Virus record (IMG/VR): IMGVR_UViG_3300031758_000563 | Location: 1-24,059 of that record | Source: a virus | Direction: 5' to 3' (one strand) | DNA: 24,059 bases | Part shown: positions 1 to 7,465 of the stretch, in pieces | How positions within the stretch are numbered: the stretch's first letter is position 1 | Layout of the letters: each line of letters begins with the position of its first letter | Made by a program: the position numbers and the translations under genes | Notes under the pieces: model-generated | The model's database searches: none | Told to the model about the DNA's origin: nothing | The model's input: only the letters and a program-made list of their open reading frames with translations

Positions 1-1
1 C

Positions 2-115
2 AAAGCCGGAGGAAATGCAATAGTTCCTCAAGTAGTTTACCAAATATTTAAAACAATCGAACAATATGAGAGAATCACTAATACAAGGCGCGATCCGCGC
101 TCACCTCATCAATGA
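2..115 (+). CDS. C-terminal end of a DNA methyltransferase (partial, cut by the window edge)
   Basis: An open frame enters from the left edge and stops at TGA 113-115. It encodes about 37 residues, including GNAIVPQVVYQIFKTIEQ. A GNA-(I/V)-(V/P)-P block followed by an amphipathic helix is typical of the last conserved motif near the C-terminus of DNA methyltransferases, especially C5-cytosine enzymes, where it packs on the SAM domain. That family link is from general knowledge; the catalytic motifs lie outside the window. The last residues overlap the start of the following nuclease gene by about 50 bp in another frame. The phage enzyme would modify phage DNA, perhaps to evade host restriction. 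An adenine or N4-cytosine methyltransferase is an alternative. Confidence 0.6.
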   Translation, partial: KAGGNAIVPQVVYQIFKTIEQYERITNTRRDPRSPHQ

Positions 116-335
116 GGGATGGTTTGTAGTTAAGCTTATCAATACCTCAAAGCCAGGGATGCCTGACCTTATGGCACTAAAAGATGGCAAAGTAATATTC
201 TTTGAGGTTAAGACCGATAAAGGCCGAGTGAGCAAACTACAGGAGCATCACATTGAAGGATTGAACACGATGGGTGTTCCGGCTCATGTCGTTAGGTCAG
301 TTAGTCAAGTTAAAGACATACTTTCGCAACTATAA
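66..335 (+). CDS. VRR-NUC (PD-(D/E)XK) nuclease
   Basis: This 89-residue protein matches the compact stand-alone VRR-NUC nucleases of phages. Visible motifs are an early Glu (E3) in the first helix, G-M-P-D at 31-34, FFEVK at 45-49 containing the catalytic E and K, and Q59 in the following helix. Together these form the PD-(D/E)XK metal-binding centre. The family cleaves structured DNA, and phage versions have been proposed to act on replication or recombination junctions. The length is normal for a single-domain VRR-NUC protein. It starts inside the end of the methyltransferase frame and ends 12 bp before the primase-helicase, so it belongs to the replication block. Substrate specificity cannot be read from the sequence. 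Confidence 0.87.
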   Translation: MRESLIQGAIRAHLINEGWFVVKLINTSKPGMPDLMALKDGKVIFFEVKTDKGRVSKLQEHHIEGLNTMGVPAHVVRSVSQVKDILSQL

Positions 336-347
336 ACTTTTTACTTA

Positions 348-2834
348 ATGAACTACTTAGACTTAGGCATTAATGCTATTGCCGTTAATGATAAAAAACA
401 ATCACTTTACCCTTGGAAAGAATACCAGACACGACAAATAACAAAAGAGGAGTTCGACAAGCAAATGTCCGACCCACGAGCCAAAGGGATGGCTATTATT
501 TGTGGTGGTGTCTCCTCAAACCTTGAGGTCATTGACATAGACACTAAATACGAGACCTACCCTCTTTGGGAGGAGATACAAAAGGCAATCCCTCAAGACA
601 TCTACAAAAAGCTTCATATTGTCAACACCAAATCAAATGGTAAGCACTTATATTATCGTTGCGAATGCATACAAGGAAACCAAAAGTTGGCTCTTCGCCA
701 TGCCACTCCGGAAGAGTTAACACAAAACCCTCACAATAAGACTTATTGCATCATTGAGACTCGTGGTGAGGGTGGCTACGTTGTAGCACCCCCAAGTGAA
801 GGGTACACCATCTTGCAAGAGGGTATTAATGTGCTTAGTGTAGAGGAAAGAATGCAACTATTTGAGGTTATGGGTGCATTTAATGAGGTTATTGATGAGG
901 TGGTAATCGAAGCACACCATAGGCCAAGCACTAAAGATTATGGAGTCTCACCTTTTGATGACTATAACAAAAGAGGGGATTTGCGAGGGTTATTAGAAGG
1001 GTATGGTTGGGAAATAGTTAAAAGCAATAGTGAGAGGGATTATTACCTACGCCCTGGTGGCACATCCTCTCACTCCGGCTCATTTAATAAGTCTCTTGGT
1101 CTATTTTCCGTGTTCTCTACCAATACACCTTTTGAGCCAAATAAAGGCTATAAATTGGCTCATGTCTTCACCATATTGGAGTGTAATGGAGATTGGAAAA
1201 AGAGCGCTAAAAAGCTACTCGAAAATGGCTATGGTGAGAAGCGTATCAACTTCGGTGATAAACTTGAAAAAGAGTTATTTGAGAAAAAAAAGGATGGTGC
1301 TACCAATGATGACTTAATTACCATTTTGGTAAAAAAATATGATAAAGACCTCACCAACGCTAAAGAGATAGTTGATGACCTTGAACAAAGGTGGGGGGAC
1401 AAGATTTGTACCTTTTGGGACATTGATAAGAATGGTAACCCACAAATTAGTAAGTACAAACTTCAAATATTCCTAACCGAGCAAGGAGGATTTAGGCTTT
1501 ATTTCTACGATAAACAATCCACCTCTTATAGGTTGGTTAGAATAAAAGATGGTTTTGTTGAGGAGGCATCAAGTGAACAAGTAAAAAAGTTTATTAAGGA
1601 CTATATTGATAGACTCCCAGATAGCTTTGATGGCGGTATCACCCCACAAGATTTGTTGGAGTTGGTCTATAAAAATGCCATCTCGCTATTTAGTGATGCC
1701 TTTTTTGAGTTTTTTACTCGTGCAGATATTGACTTTCTAAAAGACACCAAAGACATTGCTTTTTTTCCATTTATCAATGGAGTGGTACAAATTACCAAAA
1801 ATGATATAAAACTTGTTACCTATGGCGAATTAGGTAAGGTTATTTGGAAAACACAAGTTATCAACCACTTTATTCATGTGGATCAAGATGGTATTGACCC
1901 AGAGAGTATTGAATATTTTAGGTTTCTAAAGCGTATTAGTGGAGATACACCCGAGAAGTATATGTACGCTCTTAGCCTTATCGGTTACCTTTTGCACCAA
2001 TACAAAGACCCCGCAAGACCATTCGCCGTAATTTTAGCCGAGGAGACCGACAATGAGGAGAAAGGAGGAGGTACCGGAAAGGGTATTTTTGTCAAAGCTC
2101 TTAGTTACATAGTCAAAACCATCCGAGTTGATGGTAAGAACTTTAAGGTTGACAAAAACTTTGCCTTCCAACGGGTTGACCTTGACACTCGAATAGTAGC
2201 CATAGAGGATACTCGTAAAAAGGTAGATTTTGAGGGATTTTATAGCATTATAACCGAAGGTATAACCGTAGAGAAAAAGAACAAGGATGAGCTCTTTATA
2301 CCCTATAAGGACTCTCCTAAGATACTTTTTACCACTAACTACTCTATCCCACAAAATGGTATCCATGCCAAAAGGAGACAAAGAGTCTTTGAGTTTGCCC
2401 CATACTTTGGTGCAACCAAGACCCCAGAGGATGAGTTTGGACATAAACTTTTTGATGATTGGGATAAAGATGAATGGAATAGGTTTTATAACCTCTTATT
2501 CTTCTCTTTAAGCGACTATTTGGCTAATGGTGTAGTCAATATACCATTTAGTGAAAAGATGGCAAGGAAAGCCCTTAAAAATCAGTTTGGTGATGAGTTC
2601 GTAGAACACTTTGAGGAAATCATCAAAAATGGTGATTGGGTGAGTATAGACCAATTGCATCAAGAGTTCTTAAATATGTATGGAATGGATAAAAAAGACT
2701 ATACCAGAATACGGTACAAGAGGGGAATTAAAAGTGGTACAGAATTGTATGGAATTGAGTATTTGGAACAAAAACATCAGGTTGAGAGAGGTAAAATAGC
2801 TATAAGATTTAGTAGTTTACCCTTAGATTTTTGA
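348..2834 (+). CDS. Replicative primase-polymerase / SF3 helicase fusion
   Basis: This 828-residue protein combines priming and unwinding. The N-terminal region looks like a prim-pol domain: acidic pair VIDID (D63, D65), a SNGKH block ending at H100, third acidic residue in IIETRG (E137), and GGYVVAPPS at 142-150. A middle segment (about 231-290, DYYLRPGG to the GDW-A helix) resembles the linker found after prim-pol in phage primases. The C-terminal half is an SF3/D5-like ATPase: Walker A KGGGTGKG near 572-579, Walker B IVAIED at 616-621, motif C KILFTTN at 658-664, and a basic RRQR cluster at 676-679 that could supply the arginine finger. It probably primes and unwinds phage DNA at its own origin; the repeats just downstream fit that role. 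The start at 348 follows the nuclease closely. Confidence 0.9.
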   Translation: MNYLDLGINAIAVNDKKQSLYPWKEYQTRQITKEEFDKQMSDPRAKGMAIICGGVSSNLEVIDIDTKYETYPLWEEIQKAIPQDIYKKLHIVNTKSNGKHLYYRCECIQGNQKLALRHATPEELTQNPHNKTYCIIETRGEGGYVVAPPSEGYTILQEGINVLSVEERMQLFEVMGAFNEVIDEVVIEAHHRPSTKDYGVSPFDDYNKRGDLRGLLEGYGWEIVKSNSERDYYLRPGGTSSHSGSFNKSLGLFSVFSTNTPFEPNKGYKLAHVFTILECNGDWKKSAKKLLENGYGEKRINFGDKLEKELFEKKKDGATNDDLITILVKKYDKDLTNAKEIVDDLEQRWGDKICTFWDIDKNGNPQISKYKLQIFLTEQGGFRLYFYDKQSTSYRLVRIKDGFVEEASSEQVKKFIKDYIDRLPDSFDGGITPQDLLELVYKNAISLFSDAFFEFFTRADIDFLKDTKDIAFFPFINGVVQITKNDIKLVTYGELGKVIWKTQVINHFIHVDQDGIDPESIEYFRFLKRISGDTPEKYMYALSLIGYLLHQYKDPARPFAVILAEETDNEEKGGGTGKGIFVKALSYIVKTIRVDGKNFKVDKNFAFQRVDLDTRIVAIEDTRKKVDFEGFYSIITEGITVEKKNKDELFIPYKDSPKILFTTNYSIPQNGIHAKRRQRVFEFAPYFGATKTPEDEFGHKLFDDWDKDEWNRFYNLLFFSLSDYLANGVVNIPFSEKMARKALKNQFGDEFVEHFEEIIKNGDWVSIDQLHQEFLNMYGMDKKDYTRIRYKRGIKSGTELYGIEYLEQKHQVERGKIAIRFSSLPLDF
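2713..2741 (-). repeat. Two inverted-orientation copies of the TTGTACC repeat inside the replicase gene
   Basis: Reading the minus strand, CTTGTACCGT (2720-2711) and TGTACCACTTT (2741-2731) match the TTGTACCACTT unit that is repeated on the plus strand just downstream. They lie in the last 120 bp of the primase-helicase coding sequence. They may be part of the same protein-binding cluster or may be chance matches, because the core GTAC is palindromic and short. Confidence 0.35.
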
Positions 2835-3011
2835 TTTTGTACTACTTTGTACCACTTTTGTACCACTTTTGTACCATTTTGCTTTTTTTATTACTTATTG
2901 ATTTATAATACTTTATAATCCTTGTACCACTTGTACCATATTTTTTACATATTTTGAAGTGAAAAAGTTAAAAAGGTAAAAAATAGAGGTGGGGGGGGAA
3001 GAAAGAAAAAG
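2835..3011. promoter_or_regulatory. Intergenic region: repeats, AT-rich tract and G8 purine tract
   Basis: This is the largest gap between genes in the window and holds no supported ORF. Besides the TTGTACCA repeats it has an AT-rich stretch (about 2880-2985) and a nearly pure purine tract with eight consecutive G at 2991-2998, about 13 bp before the next start codon. A TTG at 2931-2933 followed 16 bp later by TATTTTG (2950-2956) is close to, but one base short of, the Bacteroidota TTG / TANNTTTG promoter pattern. A promoter for the downstream genes is plausible but not shown. Confidence 0.4.
2837..2939 (+). repeat. Iteron-like TTGTAC(C/T)A repeats, candidate replication origin
   Basis: Six copies of TTGTAC(C/T)A start at 2837, 2847, 2858, 2869, 2922 and 2931. 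Spacing inside the clusters is 10, 11, 11 and 9 bp, close to one helical turn, and the clusters are 53 bp apart, about five turns. Between them are two copies of TTTATAAT (2902 and 2912), also 10 bp apart, in an AT-rich stretch. Phased binding sites next to an AT-rich segment are the classic design of an iteron origin. The location between the replicase gene and a DnaA-domain-IV gene strengthens this. The repeats could instead be operator sites for a regulator. Confidence 0.55.
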
Positions 3012-3419
3012 ATGAAAAACATGGAACAGCTTAAAATGTTATTAGGAATTTGTGCCGAGGTCATGGATACCACACCGGAGAAAATTATCGGTAAAGAGAG
3101 ATTCAGAAAGACCGTAGTAGCAAGACAAATCTATTGCTATATTTCAAGGAGGTTTTTGAACTATAATTTGGGTGAGATAGGTAAGTCCATAAACAAAGAC
3201 CATACCACCGTGATACACTCAACGAGATTCGTGGCTAATATGCTTGAGATGGATGACCCAATAATATCCATCCCTTATGGTAAAATAATGGAAAAACTAA
3301 AAGAGAACAACTACACCGAAATAAAGCTCTCAATAATGGTCAACGACATTATTAATCCAAACATAATAATAAACGATATCCAAAATAGATATGATTGCAT
3401 CATAACTCCGATTTATTAA
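3012..3419 (+). CDS. DnaA domain IV-like DNA-binding protein (no AAA+ domain)
   Basis: This 135-residue protein resembles the C-terminal DNA-binding domain of the bacterial initiator DnaA and little else. The hallmarks are RKTVVARQIYCYI (about 32-44), L-G-E-I-G-K (53-58) and DHTTVIHS (63-70). In chromosomal DnaA these form the helix-turn-helix plus basic loop that read the DnaA box. No Walker motifs are present, so it cannot work as an ATP-dependent initiator alone. Residues after about 100 have no recognised match. It directly follows the TTGTACCA repeats, which are the obvious candidate targets. It could recruit the replicase, compete with host DnaA for sites, or act as a regulator. Similar DnaA_C-only proteins are known in phage and mobile-element genomes. 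Confidence 0.8.
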   Translation: MKNMEQLKMLLGICAEVMDTTPEKIIGKERFRKTVVARQIYCYISRRFLNYNLGEIGKSINKDHTTVIHSTRFVANMLEMDDPIISIPYGKIMEKLKENNYTEIKLSIMVNDIINPNIIINDIQNRYDCIITPIY

Positions 3420-3472
3420 CAAACCATGTTAATTGAGTTAGTTGATGTAATAAAAACATTTAATTTTACTAT

Positions 3473-3670
3473 ATGCAAAAGAAAGGCTTTTACTTTAGGC
3501 AGAACGAGAGAGATGGCTCTCTCATGCTTAATGTGAATGTAGGCGATTTTAAGGCGTTTTTAGACACCTTGCCTAATAAGGATGGGTGGGTAAAGCTTAG
3601 GATATTTGAGCGCGATAAAAAGGACGAGAAGGGCTTTACGCACAATATGGAGGTGATACATCAACACTAA
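3473..3670 (+). CDS. Small conserved-looking protein of unknown function
   Basis: This 65-residue protein has no recognised motif. It starts MQKKGFYFRQNERDG, is highly charged, and looks like a small alpha/beta fold with alternating hydrophobic strands (SLMLNVNV; WVKLRIFER) and a final GFTHNMEVIHQH segment. No signal peptide or membrane segment is visible. It sits between the DnaA-like gene and the small terminase, after a 53-bp gap with no recognised site. Position suggests a replication accessory or a transition to the packaging module, but that is only context. It is likely a real gene: its codon use matches its neighbours and it fills an otherwise empty interval. Confidence 0.65.
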   Translation: MQKKGFYFRQNERDGSLMLNVNVGDFKAFLDTLPNKDGWVKLRIFERDKKDEKGFTHNMEVIHQH

Positions 3671-3697
3671 AGGCTTTTTTAACCAAATTTTATCAAG

Positions 3698-3988
3698 ATG
3701 GCAGGATGGGGTGGACCAAGACCAGGGTCGGGAAGGCCAAGGAGAAAATCGGAGGAGGAGTTGCTTGAGAGGTTAAGTCCTCTTGAGCCTTTGTGGTATG
3801 AGGCAATGGAGGCTAATTTGAAGAAAAGAGATATGAAGGCCGTGGAATTATACACTAAGTATTTTTTCGGTGAGCCAGTAAAAAGAGTTGAGTCTAAAAT
3901 TGAAGGCAGCATTAGTGGACTGACCGTAGAGGTTATAAATGGACTGAAAAATGATGAGGCCAAAAATACAGACATCCAAGGTCTTTGA
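3698..3988 (+). CDS. terS: Terminase small subunit
   Basis: This 96-residue protein sits directly before and overlaps the large terminase gene. It opens with a Gly/Arg/Pro-rich basic segment (GGPRPGSGRPRRK), frequently seen at the start of phage small terminases, followed by a helical region (about 18-56) and a short C-terminal tail. The small subunit recognises the packaging site on concatemeric DNA and regulates the large subunit. It is short for the family, and the HTH is not obvious by eye, so the call rests on the N-terminal signature and gene order. The overlap of about 38 bp with the next gene suggests coupled translation. Confidence 0.72.
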   Translation: MAGWGGPRPGSGRPRRKSEEELLERLSPLEPLWYEAMEANLKKRDMKAVELYTKYFFGEPVKRVESKIEGSISGLTVEVINGLKNDEAKNTDIQGL

Positions 3989-5096
3989 CATACTGCGTAC
4001 AAGTGATAAGAGGATAACCGTGATGCAAGGTGGTAGCCGTTCGGGCAAAACCTACAACATTATCCTTTGGTTCATAGTCAAATTGCTCCAAGAAAGGGGG
4101 CAAACTTTGTCTATTGTAAGGCAAAGCTTACCATCTATCAAAGGGTCGGTGTTGCGTGATTTTATCGAAATATTACTAAAATTGGGCATCTATTCGGAGG
4201 ATAACCATAATAAGACCGAGCAAACTTACAACCTAAATGGCAACTTGGTTGAGTTCGTGAGCGTTGATCAGCCACACAAGATAAGGGGTCGTAAGAGGCA
4301 ATACCTATTCATGAACGAATGTACCGAGATGTCTTATGAGGCATGGGTGCAGCTCACTATGAGGACAGAAAGTAAGATTATCTTGGACTATAACCCATCG
4401 GATGAGTACCATTGGGTATTTGATAAGGTGATACCTCGTGATGATGCCGACTTTTACATAACGACATATAAAGACAATCCTTTTCTACCAAAAGAGTTGG
4501 TTGAAGAGATTGAGAGGCTAAAGGATGCCGATGAGAATTACTGGTTAATCTATGGCCTTGGTCAAAAGGGCAACTTACACGACACCATTTACACTCATTG
4601 GCGTTATTGCCATGACTTGCCACAAGGTGAGGTTGTTTATGGCTTAGATTTTGGTTTTAACAATCCATCTGCCATGACCAAAGTGGTTTTTTATGAGGGA
4701 GGTATTTATGTTGATGAGGTTATTTACGAGACAAAGCTAACGACTAACGACTTGGTTGAGAAGGTTAAGAGTTTAGGGATATCTCAATATGATGAGATTT
4801 TTTGCGATAGTGCAGAGCCTAAAACCATTGAGGAGCTTTGTCGTTGTGGTCTAAATGCCAAACCAAGCAACAAGGATGTTACCGAAGGTATTAAGAAGAT
4901 TAAAAGTGTGCCGATGTATGTGACGGAGAAAAGTCATAACTTAGTGAAGGAATTAAGAAACTATAAATGGAAAACGGATAGGAATGGCAAGAAGTTGGAT
5001 GAGCCAGTTAAGTTTAATGACCACCTTTGCGACTCTCTTAGATACGCAGTATTTACGAAATTAAATGCGCCTCAACTAACTTGGGGCATGATATAA
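3951..5096 (+). CDS. terL: Terminase large subunit (ATPase-nuclease)
   Basis: This is the DNA-packaging motor. In 381 residues it shows Walker A GGSRSGKT (27-34), Walker B YLFMNECTE (118-126), a coupling motif around LDYNPS (145-150), and an RNase H-like nuclease domain with acidic residues in GLDFGFNNPS (D233), FCDSAEP (D286) and FNDHLCDSLRY (D357, D361). The pattern matches the Terminase_3/PBSX-type group and the length is near the low end for the family. Packaging starts with a nuclease cut, continues with ATP-driven translocation through the portal, and ends with a second cut. Starts at 3951 or 3954 (two adjacent ATGs) are both possible. The portal gene begins one base after the stop. Confidence 0.96.
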   Translation: MMRPKIQTSKVFDILRTSDKRITVMQGGSRSGKTYNIILWFIVKLLQERGQTLSIVRQSLPSIKGSVLRDFIEILLKLGIYSEDNHNKTEQTYNLNGNLVEFVSVDQPHKIRGRKRQYLFMNECTEMSYEAWVQLTMRTESKIILDYNPSDEYHWVFDKVIPRDDADFYITTYKDNPFLPKELVEEIERLKDADENYWLIYGLGQKGNLHDTIYTHWRYCHDLPQGEVVYGLDFGFNNPSAMTKVVFYEGGIYVDEVIYETKLTTNDLVEKVKSLGISQYDEIFCDSAEPKTIEELCRCGLNAKPSNKDVTEGIKKIKSVPMYVTEKSHNLVKELRNYKWKTDRNGKKLDEPVKFNDHLCDSLRYAVFTKLNAPQLTWGMI

Positions 5097-5097
5097 T

Positions 5098-6528
5098 ATG
5101 GGAATCATAGATAGGTTTGTAGAGGGTTACATGAAGCGTAAGGGTTTAAATCCTTATCCCGTTAACCAACCAAAGATACAAGGCATTAATAACTCCGTCC
5201 TTCAGCAATATGGTGCCGATAGTTATGTCGCGGAAGGATACTTGAGTAATAGCGATGTTTACGCTATTGTATCCTTTTTGGCAAGGAAGGCGGCTTCTAT
5301 TCCTTGGTATGTGTATAAGATGAAACCAGGGGAGAAGGCACAAACATCTTTGCACCAATACAAGCAACTAACTAAAGGTTTACAACATAAGGGCGCTTAC
5401 GAACAAGCTTTGCTTAGGCGTAAGAATGCATACGAAGAGAACATGGTGACTAACTCACCTCTTGCTAAACTTTTGGAACAACCTAACCCACAACAAGCAC
5501 AAGACCAATTTTTTGAGAATCTATATGGTTATCGTATATTATCTGGAGAAGGGGACATATATGGAAATGACGGTGGAGTTGAGGGAGGAAAGTTCGTTGA
5601 GCTTAACGTATTACCAACCCAGTTCTTGGACATTTACCCCGACCCAAAGGATTTGTATGGAATATTGGGTTACAAGTTGATGGTTGGAGCGGGTATTGAT
5701 CTACCAAAAGATGTGGTGTGCCAATGGAAGAGTTGGAACCCAGAGTTTAACGCCGACACAAGGACACACTTGAGGGGCTTGTCACCATTGAGGCCAGGTT
5801 GGAAGTTATTGAGGATGAGCAATAATGCCGCCGATGCGAGTGCCGCCATGACCGCCAATGGAGGAGCTAAAGGTGCTATTGTGCCTAAAGCCATTAATAA
5901 TTCTATCCCAACCTTGACACCGGAACAAGCCTCTTTGGTGCAAAGGATGGTCAATGATAGGGTTAATAACAAAGACCAAAAGGGTGCTATTGGTGTTTTC
6001 CAAACTCCTTGGGATTATTTAAACTTTGGTTTGAGTAGTGTGGATATGGAGTTGGTTAAGACAATGCAGATGACCCTTCACCAATGGTGTAGATTGTTTG
6101 GTTTGCCAGTTGTCTTGTTTGACACGGATAGCAGCTCATATAATAACTATTCAAATGCAATGAGGGATTTGGTTACAAATACCATCATGCCTCTCAATTG
6201 TCAATTGAGGGATGAGTTGAACAAGTGGTTAGTGCCAAGGTTTGGTGAGGATGTTTATATAGACTTTGACATCACGGCCCTACCGGAGATGCAACAAGAC
6301 TTCGAGAAAATGGTTAACCAACTAAGGATGGCCGACTGGTTGACATTTGATGAGAAGAGGAGTGCTATGAATTATGAGGAGAGAGGTGGTGCTTATGAGT
6401 ATAGCTATGTCAATCAAGGGTTGATACCTTTGGAGCAAGTAATGATGGATTTGAGCGTTAGCAATGACCAAAGTATGAGCAATGACCAAAACGGAGATAT
6501 GGACAATAGTGATGACCAAATATCCTAA
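5098..6528 (+). CDS. Portal protein (HK97/SPP1-type fold)
   Basis: The 476-residue portal forms the dodecameric ring through which DNA enters and leaves the head. Evidence is position (directly after terL and before MuF and protease), size, and sequence features: an N-terminal membrane-free amphipathic start; VYAIVSFLARKAASIPWYVYK (here about residues 59-79), typical of portal N-terminal domains; a central wing and stem region; and LHQWCRLFGLPVVLFD near 327-342, matching the conserved segment before the crown. The last 25 residues are acidic and Asn/Asp/Ser/Gln-rich with a repeated SNDQ motif encoded by a short DNA repeat. This tail is probably disordered and may be variable. Confidence 0.9.
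   Translation: MGIIDRFVEGYMKRKGLNPYPVNQPKIQGINNSVLQQYGADSYVAEGYLSNSDVYAIVSFLARKAASIPWYVYKMKPGEKAQTSLHQYKQLTKGLQHKGAYEQALLRRKNAYEENMVTNSPLAKLLEQPNPQQAQDQFFENLYGYRILSGEGDIYGNDGGVEGGKFVELNVLPTQFLDIYPDPKDLYGILGYKLMVGAGIDLPKDVVCQWKSWNPEFNADTRTHLRGLSPLRPGWKLLRMSNNAADASAAMTANGGAKGAIVPKAINNSIPTLTPEQASLVQRMVNDRVNNKDQKGAIGVFQTPWDYLNFGLSSVDMELVKTMQMTLHQWCRLFGLPVVLFDTDSSSYNNYSNAMRDLVTNTIMPLNCQLRDELNKWLVPRFGEDVYIDFDITALPEMQQDFEKMVNQLRMADWLTFDEKRSAMNYEERGGAYEYSYVNQGLIPLEQVMMDLSVSNDQSMSNDQNGDMDNSDDQIS
6460..6520 (+). repeat. Three copies of AG(C/T)(A/G)ATGACCAAA at the portal 3' end
   Basis: Near-identical 13-mers lie at 6460-6472, 6478-6490 and 6508-6520. In the portal frame they encode repeated S-N/D-D-Q residues. 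In the +1 frame each creates ATG ACC AAA in the same register; the second and third copies provide two possible starts for the small overlapping ORF, while the first runs into an immediate stop. A local slippage expansion is the simplest origin. Confidence 0.7.
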
Positions 6529-6673
6529 AACACCAAGCGAGAGGACTTGCTTGATAGAGAAGAGGATGATGGATAAGGTGAGGGAGGGTTATCGTAAACG
6601 ACTTGAAAATGAATGGGAAGCAAAGGCGAGAATATTGGAGGAAAGTGGAGAGACTAAGGGCGCAATTGGATAG
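6512..6673 (+). CDS. Small overlapping ORF between portal and MuF (hypothetical)
   Basis: A 53-residue frame starting MTKYPKTPSERTCLIEKRMM spans the 74-80-bp gap between the portal stop and the MuF start and overlaps both genes. An alternative in-frame ATG lies at 6482. The product is highly charged and predicted helical, with no recognised family. In favour: such a gap is unusual in this compact block, and the sequence reads like a small globular or coiled protein (KVREGYRKRLENEWEAKARI). Against: roughly half of it overlaps other genes, so conservation cannot be judged here. It may be a small head-assembly factor or a spurious frame. Confidence 0.4.
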   Translation: MTKYPKTPSERTCLIEKRMMDKVREGYRKRLENEWEAKARILEESGETKGAIG

Positions 6674-7463
6674 CAAATACTTCAATGCGACTAAAGACTC
6701 AATACTCAAACAATTTAAACGCTTTGCTAAAGATATTGAGCTTTATGGTGTGGATGTGGCAAGGACAAGGTTAGGACTTGACTTGTGGGAGAAAGAATTA
6801 ATTAAGGTCTTTGAGGATTTATATAAGGAAGCAACCATCCTTTTTGGCAATGCCACTTATAGGATGTTAAAGATAGAGGCTAACCGTAAAGGTGAGACTT
6901 TTGGCTTTAATAGGGAGTGGACAAAAGAGATACTTACTTTCCTTATGCAACAAGGCTTTGTTTTGGTTTCGGACATAACTAAAACAACTAAGGACAAGCT
7001 TTTGGCTATTGTGAGTAAGGCTATTGAGGATGGATTGGGTGTGGATGAGATAGTCAAGCAAATACTTAGCGATGACCAATTGGCATATGCAGCCTTTAGG
7101 GCGAGGAGGATAGTTAGGACTGAGGTGATGAGGGCGAGTAATATGGCCGCAATGATGGGGGCTCAAGCTCACAATTTTGAGGTGGACAAAATATGGATTA
7201 GCGCTAAGGACAATAGGACAAGGAGGATACCAAAGGATGAGTTCGACCATTGGGAGATGGATGGTGTGGTAGTTCCTTACAAAGAGCCTTTTACTTCAAC
7301 TGGCAAAAAGGGTGAGCCCGTAGTAGCCATGCAACCTGGGGATTTGAGCGCACCTCCTGGGTTTACTATCAATTGTCGTTGTACGGTTGGATTTATACCC
7401 AAGAGGGATGGCAATGGAAACCTTATTTTTAAACCTAAGCTAAATGTAGCTACAATAGATTAA
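6609..7463 (+). CDS. MuF-like minor head protein
   Basis: This protein of about 284 residues resembles the phage Mu F / SPP1 gp7 head morphogenesis family. The C-terminal domain is diagnostic: a helix with ARRIVRTEVMRASN (about residues 167-180), a KIWISAKDNRTRR strand-turn, FDHWEMDG, and a closing PPGFTINCRCTVGFIP block, where NCRC is the family signature. The N-terminal 120 residues are helical and variable. MuF proteins bind the portal or are packaged in the procapsid and assist early infection. I chose ATG 6609; a TTG at 6603 in the same frame is less likely, and a TGA at 6579-6581 limits the frame upstream. No extra toxin domain is fused to the C-terminus. The capsid protease starts two bases after its stop. 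Confidence 0.88.
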   Translation: MNGKQRREYWRKVERLRAQLDSKYFNATKDSILKQFKRFAKDIELYGVDVARTRLGLDLWEKELIKVFEDLYKEATILFGNATYRMLKIEANRKGETFGFNREWTKEILTFLMQQGFVLVSDITKTTKDKLLAIVSKAIEDGLGVDEIVKQILSDDQLAYAAFRARRIVRTEVMRASNMAAMMGAQAHNFEVDKIWISAKDNRTRRIPKDEFDHWEMDGVVVPYKEPFTSTGKKGEPVVAMQPGDLSAPPGFTINCRCTVGFIPKRDGNGNLIFKPKLNVATID

Positions 7464-7465
7464 TT

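Noticed and set aside
2034-2444. Minus-strand open frame of 136 residues opposite the helicase domain
   Set aside because: It is fully covered by the SF3 helicase motifs on the plus strand and its translation shows no family pattern.
6603-6608. TTG start for the MuF-like protein
   Set aside because: An ATG lies six bases downstream with the same product; there is no evidence for a rare start.
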